Positions 1-11,490 are shown, counted from the first letter of the stretch. The stretch is DNA of 64,000 nt from Pricia antarctica (GCF_900101815.1 NZ_FNAO01000003.1:434001-498000), one strand, 5' to 3'. Numbers and translations are program-made. Notes: generated by a model not told the origin, from the sequence alone.

Positions 1-2
1 TC

Positions 3-323
3 CTATTGTTTACGGCGTTGATCGGAACGGCATTGACCCTGCACTACGGATTTGACCTGCTCGCAATTTTACCCGATCCATCTCAGGTCAAGATTAAGGA
101 TAGCGAATTCTTCAAGATAGACTACACGTTCTATTTGAACATGTCCTTCCTAGTGATTTCAGGATATTTGGTCTATCTAGGATTTTTTAAAAAGAAGGAT
201 GTAGAACACGGTATGAGCGAGATGGCGCCAAAAAGTCCACTGTTGGAACGTGTTTTAAAATATATCGCGTTTGTCTGTTACATCTGGCTTGCAGGAGGAT
301 TGATAGTGAAATTTTTAATATAG
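3..323 (+). CDS. C-terminal part of a membrane protein, possibly a permease (5' end outside window)
   Basis: The reading frame is open from the window edge to a TAG at 321-323, so the start lies upstream. About 106 residues are visible. Two clear membrane segments can be seen, one around FYLNMSFLVISGYLVYLGFF and one near the C-terminus (VLKYIAFVCYIWLAGG), with a short Lys/Glu-rich loop between them. The stop is 6 bp before the copper ATPase start, so it is very probably co-transcribed with it. In flavobacteria a predicted permease (COG0701-like) often precedes such an ATPase. The fragment lacks the diagnostic part of that family, so the function is a guess from context; only the membrane location is seen. 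Confidence 0.55.
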   Translation, partial: LLFTALIGTALTLHYGFDLLAILPDPSQVKIKDSEFFKIDYTFYLNMSFLVISGYLVYLGFFKKKDVEHGMSEMAPKSPLLERVLKYIAFVCYIWLAGGLIVKFLI

Positions 324-329
324 TAAACC

Positions 330-2834
<2,505 letters not shown>

Positions 2835-2851
2835 CAATAAATTCTTAAATT

Positions 2852-3328
2852 ATGGAACAAGAAAAGAAAAAGGAATTAAGCAATTACACGCGATTTTTCT
2901 TGATGCTGGGGGGGTCATTTGTGGCCATGTACATTACGATGTATTTAAATACGTATCAGATCGACCACGTCTATTTTAGCCTTACCCGTTTTTATATGAC
3001 GTGTTTGGGGATAGCCGCAATGGCCGTAATTATGTTGTCTTTGATGTTGAAAATGTATAAAAATAAAAAGAAGAATATCGGCATTTATGTAGGTAGCTTG
3101 GTGCTCTTTGTGGGAGCCTTGGTTCTGGTACGGGCGCAAAAGCCAATCATAGGCGATGTTCTGTGGATGAAAGCGATGATTCCCCATCACTCCATCGCTA
3201 TATTAACCAGCGAACGGGCCAATATCGAAGACCCGGAAGTCAAAATGTTGGCCGAGGATATCATTGAAGCCCAAAGAAGGGAAATTGGTGAGATGAAGGC
3301 GATGATCGAGAGGTTGGAAAATGATTAG
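2852..3328 (+). CDS. DUF305-domain membrane protein of the copper operon
   Basis: The 158-residue protein has three predicted membrane helices in the first 95 residues (around FFLMLGGSFVAMYITMYL, FYMTCLGIAAMAVIMLSLML and IGIYVGSLVLFVGALVLV). After them comes a soluble DUF305-like tail beginning MKAMIPHHSIAILTS. The tail has the family's paired His (PHH), Glu-rich helices and a final GEMKAMIERL helix. DUF305 proteins are often found beside copper and silver resistance genes and their His/Met residues are thought to bind metal, but the biochemical role is not settled. It lies 17 bp after the ATPase and 36 bp before the adaptor gene, which supports a shared role in metal handling. The ATG start is the only reasonable one. 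Confidence 0.8.
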   Translation: MEQEKKKELSNYTRFFLMLGGSFVAMYITMYLNTYQIDHVYFSLTRFYMTCLGIAAMAVIMLSLMLKMYKNKKKNIGIYVGSLVLFVGALVLVRAQKPIIGDVLWMKAMIPHHSIAILTSERANIEDPEVKMLAEDIIEAQRREIGEMKAMIERLEND

Positions 3329-3364
3329 GTACCTACTATAAATCGATTATTTAAAAGAAATATC

Positions 3365-5110
3365 ATGAACAAGAACATACTATATATCGGTATTGCAGTC
3401 GTAGTAGGCCTACTGGCCGGCTATTTTATTTTCGGCAGTTCTGGCAATGATTCCATGGCCGACAAAGACAGTCCGAATAGGTCCGACATCCATGATCATT
3501 CTGGCGAGACCGCAGAAGAAATGTGGACCTGCTCCATGCATCCACAAATCATGCGGTCCGAACCTGGCGACTGCCCTATATGCGGAATGGAATTGATTCC
3601 TGTCGAGTCGGGTGGCGAAGGTATGGCGATGAACGAAATCAAAATGACTAAAAATGCCATGGCTTTGGCCAATATCCAGACTACGGTGGTGGGAAGTTCT
3701 ACTCCTGAAGCAGATGGCATGATTTGGCTTTCGGGAAAAATCACCGAAAACAAGGATGAAGCAGCTACTCAGCCCGCCCATTTTGACGGCCGTGTCGAGA
3801 ATTTATTTGTGAAATCCCTCGGTGAAAAGGTAAGTATGGGCCAACGTGTGGCCACGGTGTACTCCCCTTCCCTAGTGGCCGCCCAGCAAGAACTGATTAC
3901 CGCCTACCGCATCAAGGAATCACAGCCCCAACTGTATACCGCCGTACGGAACAAATTCAAGAATTGGAGAATACACGGGGAAGTTCTGGATAACATCGAA
4001 CGGACAGGAAAGGTCTTGGAGCAATTTCCCATTTACTCACATGTATCCGGCGTGGTGACCGACATTACCGTCAGCGAAGGTGCACATATCATGGATGGCG
4101 CGCCCATCTTTAAGGTCAGCAACCTGAATTCCGTCTGGGCGGAGTTCGATGCCTACGAAAATCAAATCGCAGAACTCAAAAAAGGGCAAAGGATCAAGAT
4201 TGTTTCTAATGCCTATCCCAACGCGGCATTTGATGCTACCGTTTCTTTTATCGATCCGGTTTTAAATACGCAGACCCGAACGGTTACAATACGCGCGCTC
4301 CTGAATAATAAAGAAGGCATTTTCAAGCCCGGCATGTTCGTAACCGGAAAAATCGAAAGCAAGTCCGAAGATTCTTCCAAACAACTCAATATTCCAGCGA
4401 GCGCGGTGCTATGGACGGGGGAACGTTCTTTGGTTTACCTAAAGACGAATCCCAACGAACCCATTTTTGAAATGCGCGAAGTCACCCTCGGCGCTCGAAA
4501 CGGGGATACTTTTGTTGTTGCATCCGGCTTGCAAGATGGTGATGAGATTGTTACCAATGGCACGTTTACAGTAGATGCCGCGGCACAATTGCAGGGCAAA
4601 AAATCGATGATGAACCCAGGTAGCGACGAAGATGATAAAACGATGTCAGAGATGCGAATGGAACTGTCTAAAAATACCCAAGATGTGTTTAAAAAAAGTG
4701 TTCCCTCTTATCTGGACATGAAAGATGCTTTTGTCGATGGCGATTCCAAAAAAGTATCACGTTTCGCCAAAGCGACATTAGAGAAAATAGAGGCCGTACC
4801 TGAAACGGAATTGGGCAAAATGGAAAAATCCCATTTCTCTAAAATAAAAAAGAGGTTGGCCGCCATTGCCGAAAACGATGCTATTGAAAACCAACGCGAC
4901 AACTTTGTGGTCTTGAACGAGAATATGGTGCCTATTGTTATGAACATTGATGACATGGATCCCAAAGTATTCATCCAAAAATGCCCGATGGCCAATAATA
5001 ACCGGGGAGCCTTCTGGATAAGTGCCGATGAGGAAATACGCAACCCCTATTATGGCGTACAGATGATGACGTGCGGGAGCATCATTGATTCTGTCGATCA
5101 CCCAAATTAA
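3365..5110 (+). CDS. cusB: CusB-like RND efflux periplasmic adaptor with heavy-metal-binding module and DUF3347 tail
   Basis: The 581-residue protein is the periplasmic adaptor of a heavy-metal RND pump, linking an inner-membrane CusA-type pump to an outer-membrane channel. It begins with one membrane anchor (ILYIGIAVVVGLLAGYFIF). A metal-binding module follows at about 53-80 (MWTCSMHP... then CPICGMELIP), like the two in the neighbouring ATPase. The central part has the lipoyl/barrel-sandwich and beta-barrel architecture of the HlyD/CusB family (for example VENLFVKSLGEKV and GVVTDITVSEGAHI). Residues from about 420 form a DUF3347 domain ending CPMANNN...GAFWIS and PYYGVQMMTCG. No CusA or CusC gene follows: the next gene is on the opposite strand, so the pump must be encoded elsewhere, probably upstream of this window. 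Confidence 0.9.
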   Translation: MNKNILYIGIAVVVGLLAGYFIFGSSGNDSMADKDSPNRSDIHDHSGETAEEMWTCSMHPQIMRSEPGDCPICGMELIPVESGGEGMAMNEIKMTKNAMALANIQTTVVGSSTPEADGMIWLSGKITENKDEAATQPAHFDGRVENLFVKSLGEKVSMGQRVATVYSPSLVAAQQELITAYRIKESQPQLYTAVRNKFKNWRIHGEVLDNIERTGKVLEQFPIYSHVSGVVTDITVSEGAHIMDGAPIFKVSNLNSVWAEFDAYENQIAELKKGQRIKIVSNAYPNAAFDATVSFIDPVLNTQTRTVTIRALLNNKEGIFKPGMFVTGKIESKSEDSSKQLNIPASAVLWTGERSLVYLKTNPNEPIFEMREVTLGARNGDTFVVASGLQDGDEIVTNGTFTVDAAAQLQGKKSMMNPGSDEDDKTMSEMRMELSKNTQDVFKKSVPSYLDMKDAFVDGDSKKVSRFAKATLEKIEAVPETELGKMEKSHFSKIKKRLAAIAENDAIENQRDNFVVLNENMVPIVMNIDDMDPKVFIQKCPMANNNRGAFWISADEEIRNPYYGVQMMTCGSIIDSVDHPN

Positions 5111-5219
5111 AAAGTTATTTTTTTTGGCTTGATGATTCTTTCCTGCCTCTTTCAACCCACAATAAATCGCTGCAGGCCTTACCGATGGCCTTTTCCACTC
5201 CAGTTATGATCAGTTTGTA

Positions 5220-6089
5220 TTATCCTTTAAATCTAGGTTCAACTTGTCCTACCGTGTCCGTTTCCACGACAAAGCATCTTCCCGCAAGAGGATTCTCTTT
5301 CTGTTCCTTCTCGGATAAATTGATACGGGAAGTGGTAATCAAAAGTGTTTTCAAATCTTCGCCCCCAAAGCAACAACTGGTAACATGTCGCACCGGTACA
5401 GCAATATCTTCGATCCATTGCCCCTCTGCACTAAAATGACTGACCTTATATCCATCCCATATGGCCACCCAAAACCCGCCTTCACTATCAACGGTCATTC
5501 CATCCGGAAATTCGTTTTTGGGCCATTTAATATGATTTCTTCTATTGGAAATATTTCCGGTCTCGATATCGTAATCGTAGCCATACAGCACATTGCGGTT
5601 CGTATCGATCATATAATAGGTTTTCCCATCCGGAGACCAACCCATCCCATTGGTAATAAAGATATCGCTTTCCAAATGATGAACGCTGTGATCGGCATCC
5701 AAGCGATAGAGATTTCCCGTATCGTTGGTGCCGTCATATTCCATGGTACCGGCAAAAAAGCGGCCTTTGGGGTCGATGGCTCCATCGTTCATACGTCTTT
5801 CGGGCACATCGAGCTCGGGAGAATCGGCGACCAATTCCAACCTATTGGTAGTCTCATCATAAAACCCGAAACCATCCCTGACACCTACCACTGTTTTTCC
5901 GTTCTCACAAAGACCGATTACCCCCAGTTCTTGGCCTACGTTGAATTCCTGTGATGTACCGGTCATCCAATCCACCTTAAAATAAGACCCCTTTATAAGG
6001 TCGACGCAATAGAACGTTTTTTGGATCGGACACCAAAGCGGTCCTTCGCCGTGAACGGGTTTGATGTCGAATATGGGTGTTGCCTTCAT
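5220..6089 (-). CDS. SMP-30/gluconolactonase/LRE-family beta-propeller protein
   Basis: The 289-residue protein matches the SMP-30 six-bladed propeller family along its whole length. Visible motifs are HGEGPLW near residue 14 (metal-binding Glu), NDGAIDPKGRFFAGTM, ITNGMGWSPDGKTYYMIDT (metal-binding Asn) and PDGMTVDSEGGFWVAIWDG (catalytic Asp). Members hydrolyse sugar lactones with a divalent metal; the exact lactone cannot be read from sequence. There is no signal peptide, so it should be cytoplasmic. It is the last gene of the minus-strand mannan operon, about 50 bp after the epimerase, so a role in sugar metabolism is likely, although the known phosphorolytic mannan route does not need it. 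It converges with the copper operon. Confidence 0.85.
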   Translation of the reverse strand: MKATPIFDIKPVHGEGPLWCPIQKTFYCVDLIKGSYFKVDWMTGTSQEFNVGQELGVIGLCENGKTVVGVRDGFGFYDETTNRLELVADSPELDVPERRMNDGAIDPKGRFFAGTMEYDGTNDTGNLYRLDADHSVHHLESDIFITNGMGWSPDGKTYYMIDTNRNVLYGYDYDIETGNISNRRNHIKWPKNEFPDGMTVDSEGGFWVAIWDGYKVSHFSAEGQWIEDIAVPVRHVTSCCFGGEDLKTLLITTSRINLSEKEQKENPLAGRCFVVETDTVGQVEPRFKG

Positions 6090-6139
6090 TTCATCCTATT
6101 TATCAACAGCTTTTAAACTGCGGCAATCGAATACCTTAT

Positions 6140-7321
6140 TTAATCCAGCAATTTAATAATTTCCATGCAAGCCCGACTATTATGGTAAGGACATTTCCAA
6201 GGCCCCAACTTGTTTTCATCGGTATAGGGCACCCCCTGGCGATTCACGCGAAAAAACCATTCCCCCTTGTCGTGGTCAATAATTGTATCATCGATGAACC
6301 GCCAAAGCTTTTTGGCAAAGGATGTATATCTTTTATCCTTGGTAATTTTAGAGACATAAAGCAGCCCTACGATGGCTTCCGCCGGTGGCCACCAATGTTT
6401 GTCCGCATCCAACTTTCCCGTTTTTAAATCGATGGCGTTGAAAACACCAAAGTCATCGTCCAGCGCCTCTTTTATAAAGATATCGGCGACCTTTACGGCC
6501 AAGGCTTCCGTCTTCTGTGTAAGGTTGACATTTTTTAGGGTTCTTGCCGCAATTACCAACAGCCAGACGGCTTCGATATCGTGCCCGTAAGACGCCTCGG
6601 AAGATAGGTTCTTCCAATCGTTTGAAAGAAATAGTTTAAAATGATTATTTTTCGAAGCGAACTTTTCCAAAAACAAATGGATCAGATTTTCAAGGGCTTT
6701 CCCGACCTCAATATCCGACTTCACCTCGTAAAGTGTGGTATAGGCCTCCAAAATATGCAAATGGGTGTTCATGGTCTTGGGGGCGTTGAGGTCTTTTTCA
6801 CTAAGGCGCATATCCTCGATGGCATCCCAGTTTTCGGCGAAAGCTTCAATGTATCCCTCTAAATTCAGGTCGAGCGCATGGGTTTCCACCAACTGGAAAA
6901 GTTCCATAGCCCAGCTCAGTACTTCCTGTTGTCCGCCATATTTATAATACTCCGCAAGGGCATAAATGGTAAATGCTTGGGCATACACCTGTTTTCTGCG
7001 ATTAACGGGATTCCCCAAATAATCCAGTTCCCAAAAAACACCTCCCTGCGAGGTATCCTTAAAGTGGTTCATTACATAGGAATAGGCCCTTTCACATTCG
7101 CTTTTATAGCGGTCGTCCGCAAAATAATTGGAGGCCGCAGAAAACGCCCATAAAATACGGGTGTTTAGGATGATGCCTTTCGGAGATTCGGGAATGGTCT
7201 TACCAAAATGGTCGATACGCCCCAAAAAACCGCCATGTTCGGTATCGGGGGCATTTTTCTGCCAATAGTCTAGGATATTGTTCAGTTCAGCTTTGACCTT
7301 CGTTACGAATTCCTCTTGCAT
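6140..7321 (-). CDS. AGE-family epimerase, probable mannobiose/cellobiose 2-epimerase
   Basis: The 393-residue protein is a full-length (alpha/alpha)6-barrel epimerase of the N-acylglucosamine/cellobiose 2-epimerase family. The expected catalytic histidines are present: His187 (MNTHLHILEAYTTLYE), His247 (SYGHDIEAVWLL) and His380 (CPYHNSRACMEI). The WWPPAEA segment before the last helix is also typical of cellobiose/mannobiose 2-epimerases. The neighbouring GH130 gene, 6 bp upstream in the operon, encodes a mannosylglucose phosphorylase. The likely reaction is therefore beta-1,4-mannobiose to 4-O-beta-mannosyl-glucose in the cytoplasm. The substrate is inferred from this pairing, which repeats the Bacteroides fragilis mannan pathway; cellobiose activity is also possible. 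There is no signal peptide. Confidence 0.9.
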   Translation of the reverse strand: MQEEFVTKVKAELNNILDYWQKNAPDTEHGGFLGRIDHFGKTIPESPKGIILNTRILWAFSAASNYFADDRYKSECERAYSYVMNHFKDTSQGGVFWELDYLGNPVNRRKQVYAQAFTIYALAEYYKYGGQQEVLSWAMELFQLVETHALDLNLEGYIEAFAENWDAIEDMRLSEKDLNAPKTMNTHLHILEAYTTLYEVKSDIEVGKALENLIHLFLEKFASKNNHFKLFLSNDWKNLSSEASYGHDIEAVWLLVIAARTLKNVNLTQKTEALAVKVADIFIKEALDDDFGVFNAIDLKTGKLDADKHWWPPAEAIVGLLYVSKITKDKRYTSFAKKLWRFIDDTIIDHDKGEWFFRVNRQGVPYTDENKLGPWKCPYHNSRACMEIIKLLD

Positions 7322-7327
7322 AGCACT

Positions 7328-8518
7328 TTAATATAAGCCCTTGTTCTTCTCGATCAATTTCAAAATGGTCTCGACAGACCCATTGGAATACAGCTTGTCT
7401 TCGGGCGTATGCTTGCAATAATCGATCAAGATGTCGATAGTAGAAGTTGCGACATGCATGCGCGTATCGGAGGAGGCATAATAGACAAATACTTTGCCGT
7501 CGCCGTCGGCGATCCATCCATTGGAAAACAAGACGTTGCCCACATCACCGATTATCTCGGAATCGTTGGGCGCCAACACATAGCCGCCAGGCTGATGAAT
7601 GACTTTTTGGATGTCGTTCAGATCGGTCATGAACATATACAGTACATACCGCAGTCCCGCTGCCGTATTTCTCACGCCATGCGCAAGGTGTAACCAGCCT
7701 TCCTTTGTTTGTAAGGGGGATGGGCCTTGGCCATTTTTAAGCTCATAAACGGTATGGTATTTTTTGGGATTGATGATGACCTCGTCCATAACCTCGGGGT
7801 GGGCCATACTATCGATAAAACCGAGTCCGATACCACCTCCGACACCGGTCTCTATGAATCCGTCTTGGGGCCGGGTATAAACGGCATATTTACCATTGAA
7901 AAATTCCGGATGCAAGGTGACATTGCGCTGCTGCTGTGAGTTGGAGATCAGGTCGGGAAGCCGTTCCCAATTTTCAAGGTCTTTGGATCGGATGATACCC
8001 GCGTTGGCGATGGCGGCGGACGTATCTCCGTTCGGGGCATCAGGATCTTTTTTTTCGGAGCAGAAGATACCGTAGACATAACCGTCTTCATGCCGTATCA
8101 AGCGCATATCATAAGCATTGATGTCCTTTTCCTTGTTTTGCGGAAGGAGCATCGGCCGTTCCCGAAATTTAAAATTATCCACGCCATTGGGACTTTCGGC
8201 CAAAGCGAAAAAGGACTTTCTATCACTACCTTCCACACGTACGGCCAAAACGTAATTGCCTTCCCATTTAATAGCTCCCGCATTAAAGGCCGCATTGATA
8301 CCTATTCGCTCCAGCCCATGCGGATTAGTTTCCGGATTAAGGTCGTACCGCCAATATAAGGGTGTGTGCGCAGCCGTAAGTATAGGATGTTCGTAGCGTT
8401 GGAATATACCGTTGGAACTCGGTAAGGGAGCGTTCGTTCTTTCTAGCAGGTTTCTATGTTCTTGAAACAAATGGATAAACGTGTTTGTGGTTCTGGGCAG
8501 GGTCATTTTTTTATTCAT
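7328..8518 (-). CDS. GH130 4-O-beta-D-mannosyl-D-glucose phosphorylase
   Basis: This cytoplasmic five-bladed propeller enzyme converts mannosyl-glucose plus phosphate into mannose-1-phosphate and glucose (EC 2.4.1.281). The sequence matches GH130 subfamily 1 throughout: HTPLYWRYDLNPETNPHG, GINAAFNAGAIKW, RVEGSDRKSFFALAESP, AYDMRL (the Asp, residue 137, is the expected proton donor), QRNVTLHPEFFNGKYA, YTRPQDGF, GWLHLAHGVRNTAAGLRY and VLFSNGWIADGDGKV. I place the start at the ATG at 8518; a TTG four codons earlier and an ATG four codons later are alternatives, and none has a clear ribosome-binding site. A REP-like repeat pair separates it from the transporter gene upstream. With the epimerase it completes the intracellular mannobiose pathway. 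Confidence 0.95.
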   Translation of the reverse strand: MNKKMTLPRTTNTFIHLFQEHRNLLERTNAPLPSSNGIFQRYEHPILTAAHTPLYWRYDLNPETNPHGLERIGINAAFNAGAIKWEGNYVLAVRVEGSDRKSFFALAESPNGVDNFKFRERPMLLPQNKEKDINAYDMRLIRHEDGYVYGIFCSEKKDPDAPNGDTSAAIANAGIIRSKDLENWERLPDLISNSQQQRNVTLHPEFFNGKYAVYTRPQDGFIETGVGGGIGLGFIDSMAHPEVMDEVIINPKKYHTVYELKNGQGPSPLQTKEGWLHLAHGVRNTAAGLRYVLYMFMTDLNDIQKVIHQPGGYVLAPNDSEIIGDVGNVLFSNGWIADGDGKVFVYYASSDTRMHVATSTIDILIDYCKHTPEDKLYSNGSVETILKLIEKNKGLY

Positions 8519-8539
8519 TTGAAATTGCAATTTATTTTT

Positions 8540-8574
8540 TTGGCCCTTCGACGGTGCTCAGGGTGACATTTTTA
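8540..8574. repeat. REP-like interspersed repeat, short copy
   Basis: This copy starts with TTGGCCCTTCGAC and ends with GGTGACATTTTTA. The same two blocks bracket the second copy 6 bp away, which makes this a shorter, internally deleted version of one unit. It contains TGCTCAGGGTGACA, typical of dispersed CTTCGAC...GCTCAGG repeats common in Bacteroidota genomes. It lies between the transporter and the phosphorylase genes of one operon. Confidence 0.6.
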
Positions 8575-8580
8575 GTAGTG

Positions 8581-8640
8581 TTGGCCCTTCGACTTTAGTG
8601 CATGCTGAGCGCAGTCGAAGTACCTAGGATGACATTTCTA
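8581..8640. repeat. REP-like interspersed repeat, long copy with inverted repeat
   Basis: The unit begins TTGGCCCTTCGAC, like the copy at 8540. It carries an 8-bp perfect inverted repeat, CTTCGACT (8587-8594) and AGTCGAAG (8613-8620), around the core TGCATGCTGAGCGC. It ends GATGACATTTCTA, and the final CTA is the stop codon of the transporter gene on the minus strand. The hairpin would form in the operon mRNA between the transporter and phosphorylase coding regions. It could slow 3' exonucleases or reduce downstream expression; there is no T-run, so it is not a simple terminator. Confidence 0.65.
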
Positions 8641-10032
8641 ATCTTCGTTGACCCTTCTTTCCGTTAATTCCTGGTTGACCTTCAGCATCAGCGGATCGTC
8701 CAACTTGTAAAAAAAGATAAACACAGCGGATAAAAAAGCCCCAATAGCGGGCATAAAACTGAGCATCATCCGTATGCCTGTTTTTGCTTCTTCGGACTGT
8801 ACAACGTTGGCCTCGAAACCATAGTTGGCGAGCATCCATCCGGTAACGGCACCTCCTAAGGTCCACCCCATTTTTTGGGACATTGATGAGGAAGAAAAAA
8901 TAAGTCCCGTTGCCCTTCGACCCGTCTGCCATTCCGAATAATCGGCGATATCGGCATACATCGACCATAACAGGGGAAATATAATACCGGCACAGATACT
9001 GATCAAAAATTGAAAGACAAAGATTAACGCAAGGTTATCCTCCTTGAACCAGAAAAATATACAGCTCAATATAGCGGCAATAATCATGGCCCAAAAAAAG
9101 GTCTTTTTCTTCCCGAACCTATCGGATACCGTTTTAGCCATGACCACCCCCACGATATTGGCCGCTTGCCCCAATACAAGGTATAGCGTACTGAAAGTGA
9201 TTGAAATCTCAAGGATAGGCAATAGAAAGGCGTCCTGGTTTTCAAAATAATATTTAAAATAATAAATAGTGGACCCGTCCCGAAGGGAATTAAAAATCAA
9301 CGAAAAAACGCCCGCTCCCAAGAGAATGAACCAAGGACCGTTGCCGGCCAGGTTTTTGAGATCCGCCTTCAAAGAGGTCTTTTGCTCCTTTGGCAATGGA
9401 ATCCTTTCCTTTGTAAAATAAAAAGTGCCATAAAAGAACAGGGCGGCGATAAAGGCATAGATAATCATCGTGTATTGCCAGCCCTGTTCCGGATTGGGCG
9501 CGCCCCCTTTGAAATTGGTAAAATAATCGACCAAGGGCTCTGCGGTCGCCAGCACCAGAATGCTGCCCGCAAAAGCAAAGATAAAACGGTAGCTCGCCAG
9601 CGCGGTACGGTCTTTTAGGTTCGAAGTGATCACTCCCAAAAGGGAAGCATACGGTACGTTGACTGCCGTATAGATCATCATCATAATGCAATAGGTGACG
9701 TAGGCATAGACCAATTTGGCAGGGGTATCAAAATCAGGAGTAGTAAATAGCAGCACTCCAATGATACCAAATGGGATGGCCATCCACAGAAGATAGGGCC
9801 GGAATTTGCCCCATTTGGTGCTGGTTCTATCTGCAATGATGCCCATAACGGGGTCGTTGGCGGCGTCGAATATCCGCGTCACCAAGAACATGGTGCCCAC
9901 GGCGGCGGCGGTAATCCCAAAGACATCTGTATAGAAAAAAAGCAGATAAACCGAAAACATTTTCCAGAACATCGACGAGGCAAAATCGCCAAAGCCGTAG
10001 CCCATTTTTTCATTTAACTTTAGTTTTTCCAT
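8638..10032 (-). CDS. GPH-family (MelB-like) cation:sugar symporter
   Basis: The 464-residue protein has about 12 membrane helices and belongs to the glycoside-pentoside-hexuronide:cation symporter family. Its N-terminus is the family signature: EKMGYGFGDFASSMFWKM, then FYTDVFGI and FDAANDPVMGIIADRT (the conserved Asp pair that binds the co-ion). A GRRATGL segment lies in the second half. In the homologous mannan operon of Bacteroides fragilis this position holds the inner-membrane mannobiose carrier, so mannobiose or short manno-oligosaccharides are the likely cargo; this is inference. It lies between the mannanase and phosphorylase genes, all on the minus strand. The stop codon overlaps the end of a REP-like repeat. 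Confidence 0.92.
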   Translation of the reverse strand: MEKLKLNEKMGYGFGDFASSMFWKMFSVYLLFFYTDVFGITAAAVGTMFLVTRIFDAANDPVMGIIADRTSTKWGKFRPYLLWMAIPFGIIGVLLFTTPDFDTPAKLVYAYVTYCIMMMIYTAVNVPYASLLGVITSNLKDRTALASYRFIFAFAGSILVLATAEPLVDYFTNFKGGAPNPEQGWQYTMIIYAFIAALFFYGTFYFTKERIPLPKEQKTSLKADLKNLAGNGPWFILLGAGVFSLIFNSLRDGSTIYYFKYYFENQDAFLLPILEISITFSTLYLVLGQAANIVGVVMAKTVSDRFGKKKTFFWAMIIAAILSCIFFWFKEDNLALIFVFQFLISICAGIIFPLLWSMYADIADYSEWQTGRRATGLIFSSSSMSQKMGWTLGGAVTGWMLANYGFEANVVQSEEAKTGIRMMLSFMPAIGAFLSAVFIFFYKLDDPLMLKVNQELTERRVNED

Positions 10033-10151
10033 GGTCAGGTTTAAATCTCTTAGGGTCTGATGCGCTCAGGTCGGTCAGACACGTATTTCGCTAATGGATA
10101 CGAATTAATTTTTTTTAGGATTTGGAATTTGGTGCTTGAAATTTATACCCG

Positions 10152-11309
10152 TTATTTAATTCTCTTCACTTCCTTCAAAAAAAGAACATGTGGCAGCTTT
10201 TTAAAACGTACAAAATCTTCGCTGCTTCCTTGGCCGGTAAAAGGTGCAAAATAGTGATCGGGCCAGGCATTTCGCCAAAACAATGCCCAAGCGATACCAG
10301 AATTGGCCATTTCCTTATCAAAAACCTGGGTCCACCAATCGGGCACTGGAATCGTATTAAGGCCAACTTCCGTCAGGGCATAGGGCATATCTTTTTCGGT
10401 GGCTATTTTTTTAAGTAGGGGGATGTCCCGTCTCAGCTGTTCCACGAACTCCTCGGTTGTGCCGTGTTGATAAATGTCGAGGCCGAGCATATCTACATAA
10501 TCGTCGCCCGGATAATAGCGTAGAAAATCCTCAGGGTGGTTCAGGCCGTTGGGCGAATAGGCGTAAATTACGTTATGGACCCCGAATTCCCTGGATAAAA
10601 TATCCACGGTTTCGCGCCAAAGGGTCTTGTATTCTTCTGGTGTGCAATTTCCTGCGCCCCACCAGAACCAGGCTCCGTTCATTTCGTGGTAAGGGCGAAA
10701 GACAACTGGAATGGCGTTTCCCCTTTTATCCTTTAAATCATTTAAAAAATCCGCCACCCTTAACAACCAGGCGCGGTATGGGGTATGCAAAGAACCGCCT
10801 TTGATGATATGTTTTACAAAGGCCGTGGTATCCCAGGTACTACCACCGGAAATCAGGTTATGGGCATGCCAACTTAGGCTTATAATACCCCCGGCGTTAT
10901 CTGCCTTTTGAATGAGTTTTTTCATCTGCCCGAAATTGACCGTATCCAGATTTTGGATATTCCCCAGTTCCACATGGCCGATGTCAAAACCGTAAACCGC
11001 CGGATAGTCCCCGGCAACATCGTTAACGTCGCTGCGATATTCCTTAGCCTTGTTCTTCCATCCCATACCATAGGCCGTTGCATCTTGATGTCCGAAACCG
11101 TAACCTTGTTTGGCGATTTCCTTGATCTTATTAAAAAGATACTTGGTTTCACGGGTGGCCTGCGTATCGGTTAAGGAGGCCTCTTTTTTCATAAGGGCAG
11201 TGGTCGATTTACAAGATTGTACGGACACTAAAATCAAAAATAGCATCGACAGACGGGAATAAAATTTATATGGAAAAATAGGAGCAACTTTGTGGAAGTA
11301 CCTTGACAT
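10152..11309 (-). CDS. GH26 endo-beta-1,4-mannanase, lipoprotein
   Basis: The enzyme cleaves beta-mannan, probably at the cell surface or in the periplasm. After the ATG at 11309 a lipoprotein signal ends in VSVQSC, with the lipidated Cys at residue 33. The GH26 (beta/alpha)8 barrel is complete. It shows GYGFGHQDATAYGM at the start, SLSWHAHN, the acid/base Glu209 in RPYHEMNGAWFWWG, YSPNG, and the nucleophile Glu314 in ALTEVGLN. The mature protein is a single catalytic domain without an added carbohydrate-binding module. An upstream TTG in frame would add 13 residues before the signal and is unlikely. It is the first gene of the five-gene mannan operon and diverges from the AraC-type regulator gene about 180 bp away. 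Confidence 0.93.
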   Translation of the reverse strand: MSRYFHKVAPIFPYKFYSRLSMLFLILVSVQSCKSTTALMKKEASLTDTQATRETKYLFNKIKEIAKQGYGFGHQDATAYGMGWKNKAKEYRSDVNDVAGDYPAVYGFDIGHVELGNIQNLDTVNFGQMKKLIQKADNAGGIISLSWHAHNLISGGSTWDTTAFVKHIIKGGSLHTPYRAWLLRVADFLNDLKDKRGNAIPVVFRPYHEMNGAWFWWGAGNCTPEEYKTLWRETVDILSREFGVHNVIYAYSPNGLNHPEDFLRYYPGDDYVDMLGLDIYQHGTTEEFVEQLRRDIPLLKKIATEKDMPYALTEVGLNTIPVPDWWTQVFDKEMANSGIAWALFWRNAWPDHYFAPFTGQGSSEDFVRFKKLPHVLFLKEVKRIK

Positions 11310-11490
11310 AAGTGGATTTTTATTACCTTGGAAATAATTGCATAACAATGCAAGCCTATTAAAAAGCGAGCCATGAAGTTACCGAATCCGTAATTTTTTG
11401 GAGTTTCATGGATTCCAAAGATAATTATTGCCTGTTGTTCGCATTAATCCTATTTTATCAATTTGCATACTAATTTGTCATTTTCTGCCG

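Noticed and set aside
8581-8640. Intrinsic terminator after the transporter gene
   Set aside because: The hairpin lacks a T-run and has a near-copy next to it, so it is better explained as a REP-like repeat.
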